Shown: piece by piece, positions 26,501-35,500 of the stretch
How positions within the stretch are numbered: position 1 is the stretch's first letter
Layout: the number at the start of each line of letters is the position of its first letter
Assembly: GCA_018806985.1 (NCBI GenBank)
Contig: JADANN010000458.1
Span: 3,286,001-3,350,000 of the forward strand
Reading direction: 5' to 3'
Source: Angiostrongylus vasorum
Taxonomy: Eukaryota > Nematoda > Chromadorea > Rhabditida > Metastrongylidae
DNA: 64,000 nt
Position numbers and translations under genes: made by a program
Notes under the pieces: model-generated
The model's input: only the letters and a program-made list of their open reading frames with translations
What the model was told of the DNA's origin: nothing
Database searches by the model: none

Positions 26501-29500
26501 GCTTATATTGCAGTTTGTGAGGTTGTGACTTGTACGACCATTGCCACCCCTAGGAAATTCCTGCCAAATTCCTGACGAAAGGTAGTGCTTGTGGGTGTGC
26601 GTTCCCTGGTCTTTTGCCAGAGTTAAACTTTCGAGGAATTGGATTATGAGAACACCATGGGGTCCAGAACGGGAAAGCAGAGCAACCGGAAAAGCATGTT
26701 TGTTGGAAAAATATCTACTTGTCTACTGAAGTGAGGAGTACTGGTACGATTGTTTTTTTCGAATCAGTGCAACACTGACACCGACAACCAGCAGCAAAAG
26801 AAAAGAAAAAAACGACGCACCGTGTCACACTTTTTATGTTTTACGTGTTCTATAACAAAATAGAACACTCTTTTGCAGAAATATGAACCCTTAACCTCTT
26901 AAACAATATCATGGAACAAACCGTGATCGACCACTCGTCCAGAGGCTCGGATAGTAGGACGATTGACAGGGACTTTGTGGCAGTGATACTGCAGCGCAGG
27001 GAAGTGATTGTGAAGTCGTCAGCTATAAAGACGTTTTAAACTTATCGAGTAATTTACTGTTTACATTTTCAGATAAGTAGAGCTGTTAATTTCCTTGTAG
27101 ATGTAGTTTTGAAAAGCGGTGTATGTAAGGTTGACGGGCGACCAGTGACAGCTGCTAGGACAAAAGACGATGTTCTGTACCAAATTCTACACTGTTGGCA
27201 CAAACCTTTTTGTCTAAAAATGCCGGTCCTAACTGAAGTTTTTCGGATAGTATCCCTTGCCACGTGTGACCCAGTGGTCGGAGGCGCCGTGCAACACACA
27301 CGTGGAATCGATCCCCACGCGTCTGGCCCAACAAGCCTTCTATCCTTCCGGGGTCCGCAAATTGGTACCACAGTTGTCTGCGAGGATAGCAGCACTGGCT
27401 CGATACATCGGTGGGCCACTACGAGTCATTAGAAAGGCCAGATATGCATTCAATCACCTCCAAACGATGCTTAATAAAGTCGAATGCATCGCGCATCCCT
27501 CAGGGGATTGATCAACGCCGAGAGCTTTATTCTTTTATCCTTTTTATCGCTTGCCACCTGATTGAATTACGCAACAAGCTATGCACAACGGAACGTTATC
27601 CAAGTTTTTTTTCTAAACAAATTACTGTTTGGAAAGGATCATTTTCCTCTTACTTGTCTCTCAGGTGGAAGTTCTCGTTTCATCTGTATGCTTTCGTAGT
27701 GCTCCTGATACTTCTTTTTTCCTTCCTGTATGTCAGCACATGGTTCCTCTAGACCTAGTCGTTTCATCAGAATATCAGTTACATGTGCGGAAATCGCACG
27801 AGCAATTTCTTCAAAACAAGCACTGATGACAGTGTCTGTTCTATCCTGAAAGATTTCCGTGAAATGTACATAAACGGATGCTTCCTAAGTTGGAGGTACA
27901 AACTTAAAGATAATTTTAAGCACTTGATATTTTTGGGGGGACTTCACTGTTTGCTATAACATCTGGAACGGTTGTTCTAGTTCGCATTGTTAGAAAGTCT
28001 GAGTGCTGTCGTAAAAGTTCTTCACCCTTCCCTAATTTGATCTTACTTATAGTGCTGAGCTACACTTGTAATGTATGTCTTCTTCGATTTGTTTCAGTGC
28101 CTTGCTTCTGTTGCATGAAAGTGTTTGAGTTCTTGTATAGGTTCATCTACAACTTGAAGGGCAGTCATTAGATCAGTGAGAAGTTTAATGCTGGTTGAGC
28201 ATTGGTTTTCCTGGAATCTCGAGATAACCATGCCGAAGTGTACCTAGGTCTTAACTATGGACGGTTGCGGGTCCTCGTGAATTAGAAGGAGATTTGCAAT
28301 GTTAACTTTTTAATCTTAACCTTTTTATTTACTGCCTACTCTTTGTAATGGCAGGGTATATTGCGAAATATAACTTCAATAATGCTGAGATATTTGCAAT
28401 ACTCCGGATCGCAGATGTCTACGGTGGGGGAGCGAACATGCTGTTACTCTTTCTGGGGGCTAACGCGTTCACCTTGCGTGTCCTTCGTTTGCCTTTCTCT
28501 CAGCAAGTTTTCTGTCTACTAATGCCATCGACATTCACCCGTCAACGGGATTGATCAAATCAAAATTGATCAGAACCCAAATCGGCAATGAATCCAGTTA
28601 AGCTAAGGCTTTAGTCGAAATCACAATGTTAACTTTTGATTTACTTTTAAATACAGTTGCGGTCCGGAGTTTTGTAAATATCCCAACACCATTGTAGTCA
28701 AAGAGATTCTTACAGGCTTCCAATGACTCGAACTACGCTTACGCCGGACCCAATAGCTTCACGTGAAACTGAAAAGCAATTGGGTTTTTTTCAAATTCCA
28801 ACTTTATTGGAACGTAACAACAATGCTTGAGGGCTTGAATTCGTAATTAGACCATTTTATTGGTTACGTAAGGTCAATCTTGATATTGACGCGGCGATTT
28901 GAAACATTAGAAAAGAACAATAACCGCCTCCGTTTCTTTGTAATGAATCGAACAGCTTGGCTGGAATAATATCAATGCATTGGTTTGTACCATATCCATT
29001 TGGAACTTCCAACGTTTTTTTAACGACAGAATATACTCAACAGCAACTACATACTAAGAATTAGGGGTTCAGTTTTGATTGATTGCTGGTGGCACTGGCA
29101 GATAGAGAACTAATTGAGAGAATGGCCAAACGAAAGATCCGCATAATGTGGTGGTGAATGCGTTATTCCCTGGAAAGGATAGTAGCGTGTTGGATCTCCA
29201 CCGCAGACACCCACGGTTCGGAGTTTTGTAAATATCTCAGCATCAGTGTAGGCGTCCAGTATTCTGCGACCTACCAATCATTTTCTGTTTCGTTGGATGT
29301 AGAACAGATTTGATAAAAGAAAAGTGGAAAGGTGAGCTTATATGCCAATTACGGTGCTTCGATCTAATCTTCGCAAGCACCCCATTGATTTACTATACTG
29401 TTCATGTAGCTGTCGAAAACAATTATGTATATTTTGCGTTGTTTAGTTATCTGTTGGTGAACCAGTAGTATCCGTCGGCCTTCATGTGTAATGCTCCTTG

Positions 29501-32500
29501 CCACTCTTTCAGTTCCTTCATTGGCCCAAATATGTGCCTGCAATGGAAATGTTCGTAATTTAACGTAGTCATAGAATGAGCTAATTATTTTCGAGGAAGG
29601 CAAGAGGTCTCTTCATTACATCAGAAACGAGAATTGTTTAGAGTGAACTCAATGGTAAAGATACGTACGAATATCTGCTTCCAACGTATTGAGCTCATCA
29701 AGAAGTTAGTGCTTTAGAATTAAGAAGATTCACAGAAATGTTTGATTTTGTAAGGTTGCAACAATAGCTATCGATCGGTGGTTGTAAATTCAGCTCCTTC
29801 ATAAAAAATTAATGAAATTGCTACAAAGTCGAATGAGAACGTCGATTTCAAACAATATTCAATAAATGGATTTTGCTCTCTGTGCAACACTAGTAGAATA
29901 GAATATCGTGGCTTTAACAGTGACGTAGTGGAAATGCGATTTCTCTGAAGATAGTCCAGGTTAAGCAGATGATCTTCAGGTTATAAATGAGCACCATGGC
30001 ACTGTTAAAGTTGAAAAATTGCGTCTTAGGGTTAACGAAATGACCATGTTATTGATGAAAACTAAAATCTCCAACACTGTACCACGTAGTTTCTACTTCA
30101 TTCAACTTTAGATAGAGCAATAGTTGAAAAGCATACCTCCTTCAACAAGTCGCTAAGAACTGTGTCTAAGCTGCCTCGTCGCTTCATCTTGCGTTCAGTT
30201 TTTCTGAGAAAGAGAGAAAGACGCAAAGGTTGCTGGGAGGAAAAAAGCCGGTGAGCTTTCAGGCTCAGCAGATACAGCTACACACTAGCAGAATAACAAG
30301 TGGAATGGTTTGATATGGTAACGTGGATTTGATTATCACGTGATATTTTCATTCCAGGAAAGTCGACAACATCGGTGCGTACCATCACCTCGTTTTTCCT
30401 CCCCCGTAACACAGTCAAGACGATCAACATCGACAGCAGGATGACGACCAGGTATAACAGTCATGCGGGAGTGGTTCTGATTAAGCGAATAAGGTGACAG
30501 TAAAATTACTGGAGTAGAGGCGAAGGGGTTTCGAAGGTATCGTTAATCACATGAGATGTGCGCCTAGAATTGCTCGCTGTGGGTTGCGATTTGATGTCAG
30601 TGATCTGAATTTATGACTGTTTTTCTTGGATTTGAGATTGTTTTCTTTTTTTCAGCATCTTGGAAGTTGTATTTCGCAATATGCTCTGCCATTAAAAAGA
30701 GTAGGCAGTAAATAAAACGGTTAAGATTGTTTTCTTTTTGTTGCGCAAGTGAAACTCGAGTCTTGGATAAGTGAATATTACGTTACAAATTCCACCAGGT
30801 TTCATAAGTGGTTTTGGGTGGTAGGGGGGGAGTTAGAAGATGGACTAGGGAATATATGTATTTTACTTATCATGCATGCAGTGTACATGCGAATCTTCAG
30901 CAGTTCACACAATTGGGTTGGTGGGAAATTAGTGTGGTGCATTGTTTTTTTTTATTCAGTCGATTTTTGGGTGCTCCATCTGTGATATAGAAGTGCGCAT
31001 CTTTGGTTAAACATAAATTAGCAAAAAAGCGGTGTAAACAACACTGGGTTCGGGTGGTACTCAACTGCGAGTGTGAGGATCCGGCGCAGAATTTCAGTGC
31101 CGATTACGACAGACTGCCACAAAGTCTGATGAACATCTCGTCGAAACTACGCTTGAATCGATCAACGTATTCTGTTGCTCACATTCGCACCAGCGCATAC
31201 TCACTACCATATAATGGTGACTTAATGGTAAGCCTCAGTTCACAAGCACGAATTGCACTGCCCAAGTGTCGGTCTGCAAGTTGCTTGTACTGCATCCGCT
31301 GCATGGATTGGACCTTTGCAAATTCCACAAACGCTGGCCTTCTGATTATCATATGAAAAAACAGTTGTTAATGCAACCATCACCAGGCCCACACTCCGGC
31401 AATGTTCTGTCCTGTTTGTGAACTAACGGGACATATTGTACTGTGAATAAGCTTCTCGCTAACCAAGGGGGATCTCAGTTTGGAATCCAAGTAGCTCGTC
31501 GACTCGCACTCACCGCAGTTGTGGGTGATATGTTTCTATGATTGACAACTGGGCTAAATTAATTGGTTTTCATGGAACCTTACTGAAATAGGTTTGGAAA
31601 ATAAGACAAACTTGCAAGCAGTGCATTGATTCGCCCGAAACGAATAAAGATAGATAGTTCCCCGGATCGACTTTCTATTAACCTCGGCATTGGAATACGA
31701 ATTCGTCATTTTCTTGTTCAGCAATCGCGAGGTTGTTAAACAGCATACATTTACTTCCATAGAAAAAACACAATACAATACAACAGTAGCTGACGTTTCG
31801 GCAGTATCGCCTTCTTCAGAGCCTGGAAAGGTATACTGACATACAATTTACTAGGCCAAACGCTTCAATAACGCCTACAAAAAGACGAAAAAACTATAGC
31901 AATCACACGATCAACAGCTTCTCGAAAAACCCTTCCAGACTCTGAAGAAGGCGATACTGCCGAGACATCAGCTACTGTCGTATTGTATTGTGTTTTTCTA
32001 TGGAAGTAAATGTACGCTGTATAACAACCTCGCGATTGCTGAACAAGAAAACGACGCATTCATAAAGATGGATATTTCTTCGGAGTTACTCTTTTTCTAC
32101 TGTGAAGATAAAATCGTCGTTTTAGAAAAAACTGTTAAAAAATCCGACAGAAGTGCTTTATTAGTTTTCTCACTATTAATGGAAATGTTATTTTTTATGG
32201 ACGGAGATATTTGGAAAGAATTTTTCCTAAATTTCCTTTACATATTACAATTACCATCTCTTCCGATTTCTTGTTTTAAAATCTTCACAAAAAGAATTTC
32301 GAAATTTTTCCGTTTTGGAATCTGCTGCTCTCAGGCAGATGATCGTGACTCTCCTGCGTAAGTTCCGAGTGGCCGACAATCCGCGTAAATTCGCTCTCTA
32401 TGAATGTTCTCAGGAGAATGATGAAGAGACGTGCACGTTGCTGAGTGAGTTTCTTTTCATACCCATACCAGAGATAACAGGGGGCGTGTGTGGCGCAGTG

Positions 32501-35500
32501 GTCAGAGGCGCCAATCAGTACACAATACACTTAGGATCGATCCCGCGCCACAGGCTCGAGCTCTAGCTAGCAGCACTGGCTCGATAAATCGGTAGGCTGC
32601 CGCAAGTCATTGTAAAGTCCAGATGCGTATTAAATCACCTTTAACGATTTTTGATGAAGTCGAATGCATGGGGCAACCCTCAGGGATTGATCAACGTCGA
32701 GAACTTTTTAGATTTTTATCAGAGATAACAGCGCATTATCAGGGATTTCGGAAATGAAACGCGGCCAACACTGTAGAGATAAAAGGGTGGACACGAACGC
32801 TTGGGCCTGTTACTTTGTCCATGTCTTCCTTGCGAAGATGTGGAAACTAAATTCTGCTCTTCATCTTCTGTTGAGCTCATCGTCTAAGTCTTCCATGTTG
32901 GTAGAAAGTCCTAAAAAGTAAGGTTTTATGCCTTTTATGGTTATTAATTTGTACTGTTCACTTTTCTTCACCACAGAAAAGAACGTGGGGATTTTTCATG
33001 AAGTGAAGGCACTAAAAAAATTTGGTTAAGCTTTAATACCTAGTTGCAGTGAATTTGATGGCTGTTGTGAGGCACTGAGAGGAACTTCGGTAAGCATCTG
33101 TTGATGAATAACCTTCCGTTTGGACCGACTAAGACAAAATCCGTCGATGTTGTTATTATTTTGTTCTGCAAATCAAGACTCAGAAGCTTGTTGGTGATGT
33201 TGAGCGAGTGCCGGGATTCCCAAACGTATGCTTACATCTGGCTTTAAGATGAGCCGATAGTTTAACACTTGGCCATTCGGAGCGCAAGCAGTCCACTTCA
33301 ACTTGGAGTATGATTGAATACGTATGAACTGTTTTGTAAATTGATGAACACTCACAAATTTGCAATGCCTTTGAATTGTTCATCCATTTAAAGTTTCCAA
33401 AAAACAACCACATTAAGTGACTGAAACATTAAAGTGTACAACGTAAGGTAACTGTGGAATTCCATAGAAATCACGAAATGAACAAACACGACTGGCCGGC
33501 GTTTCGCTTATTATCAGTTTCAGTGTCCCTTTCAGAAATGCAGTTGTGCTTCTAGGTGTTGTATGCCTCGTGGTTTCTTGAAACTAGAAAATGCGATAGG
33601 ATGATGGTATTGTCTCTGGAAGTTATAGAAAAGTGCCCTAAATATTGTGGAAGGGGTTGTCTATCAAAGAAATTTGTCTAAATTTCTTTTTATTTTTAAT
33701 GGAGTATCATGAATTTCGCATCATGAATTTCGCGTGGGCGCGGAAGGGCGCATGTGGCGCAGTGGTCGGAGGCGCCCTGCAACACACCTGGAATCGATTC
33801 CCGCGCCGATGGTCCACCAAGCCTTCCATCCCTCTTGGGTCGGCAAATTGGTACCAAACTTGTCTGCTAGGATAGCAGCACTGGCTCGATAAATCGGTAG
33901 GCTACCGCAAGTCATTGTAAAGGCTAGATATGCATTCAATCACCTCTAAACGATGCTTAATGAAGTAGAATGCATGGCGCATCTCTCAGGGGATTGATCA
34001 ACGCCAAGAGCTTTATCCTTTTTTATCCTTTAATCATGAATTTCATCGCGTGAAAGGTTATATGTCACAAATTTGTAAAAAAAGGTGACGAACGCTGTAG
34101 GCGATGTGAATGGACTGGATAGGAATTTCTGGTCGGCTTGTTGTAGAGGGTGGCGTGAATACTTATGACCTTCTTCTGCTTTTGAAAACGATTTTCGCGA
34201 ACAATGGAAGCCAGCAGAGGACTGTTTCCAGGAAAAATGACCAGGATTGCGGACGACGTCTGTCCACTGAAGGTCGTCCTTAGTTGGCAAAAAGCGAATT
34301 GTGGCCATGCATTGATTCTGCAGGAGAACGACACAGGAGACATATTGGTAAGGTTTAGATTCATTCATTAACATTTGTCTTTTGATTAGTGTTTTTGATT
34401 AGTACTAGGTTAATGAGAGTCCAAAGGTTTATATAGTGTACTAAGTGATTAGTTTTCTTTCTTCGCCATGAACTCGAAAGACTTCACTTCCTTTGTTTCT
34501 CATTTTCTGAATTTTATACTGTTTCAGTGGGATGCATTCGAAGTGCCCGAACTGGACAACTTCCTTCGCATTCTTCGAATGGAGGAACAGCAATATCAAT
34601 GGCAAATTCGACAACGTTATTATCAATACAGGTGAAGCCTTTTTTTAAGTTGCGTTTTCGGTTTCTCTTCGGGCATTCGTCACTGGTTTTGAAGCATTTT
34701 TCAAGTCCATGAAATTGACGTCGCCTTTCATGCACCCTGTGTTGGTGCCACGGATTTCCTTCACTAAGGGATCCTAGACGGTTAGTCGCGAGGGTATGTG
34801 GCCGCATGCCTAAGTGATAGATAGCCGATTATATCTTGAGATTATATCTTTACTGAGAAGCAGGTGGGTCCAGGGGGATGAACTGCTTGTTCTGTTTTGC
34901 CGATTTGGCGCACCTCTGTGTTTAATATCTTAAAAGACGGCTACCATTGAGCCTCGGTAACAATAATCAGTAAATCTCTACATGACTGAGGTGACGTGAT
35001 GTTGGTACAAAAACTTTTATTCGGCTAACTTTTCGGCGTCTTCGCCTTCCTCACGGCCGTGTTAATCAGAGTCGATCATCGACACCTGGTCATTATCACA
35101 GTGTGGTTGTTCGTTGTAGCATCGAATCGAATCCAGAGGAAGGGGCACTGCTCAAATGGGGAATTCTGTGGTGTTTATTTTGAGATATTAACGCATGCTT
35201 GCCCGAATTGTCTGCGTACATGCAGATCGTACTGTACACGTCAGTTTGGCCAAAAACTTCGCAACGGTAGTCGTGGGAGTCTTCCAGTTAAGAGTATCAT
35301 AATGGAATAGATCAGATCATTGCAAACTGAAGGATTTCCCAAACCAGTCTCGCTGTTGTCCCTAAACTGTACATGAGGTCTGATCAATACCTCGTTCGGA
35401 CAAGATTCTATCTCTCGCGGAAAGGGACAAAGCCGCAAAGTTCTAGGAACGGAATCTGAAAACCACCGTGAATTGGGATTAATCCAGATCACTAGTTGAC

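Noticed and set aside
27629..27826. Possible rsf-1 RA exon containing TSFFLP
   Set aside because: The phase with the preceding exon fails. The exon at 30358-30451 has the same motif with full homology and exact phases.
31003..31356. 117-codon + ORF with Cys-rich end (CRSASCLYCIRC)
   Set aside because: It lies in an rsf-1 intron with no splice context or family match and could be chance. It is not reported as a gene.
32285..32566. ORFs running across the rsf-1 exon into the S1 SINE
   Set aside because: They read through a GTGAGT donor. The exon boundary is set by homology and phase.
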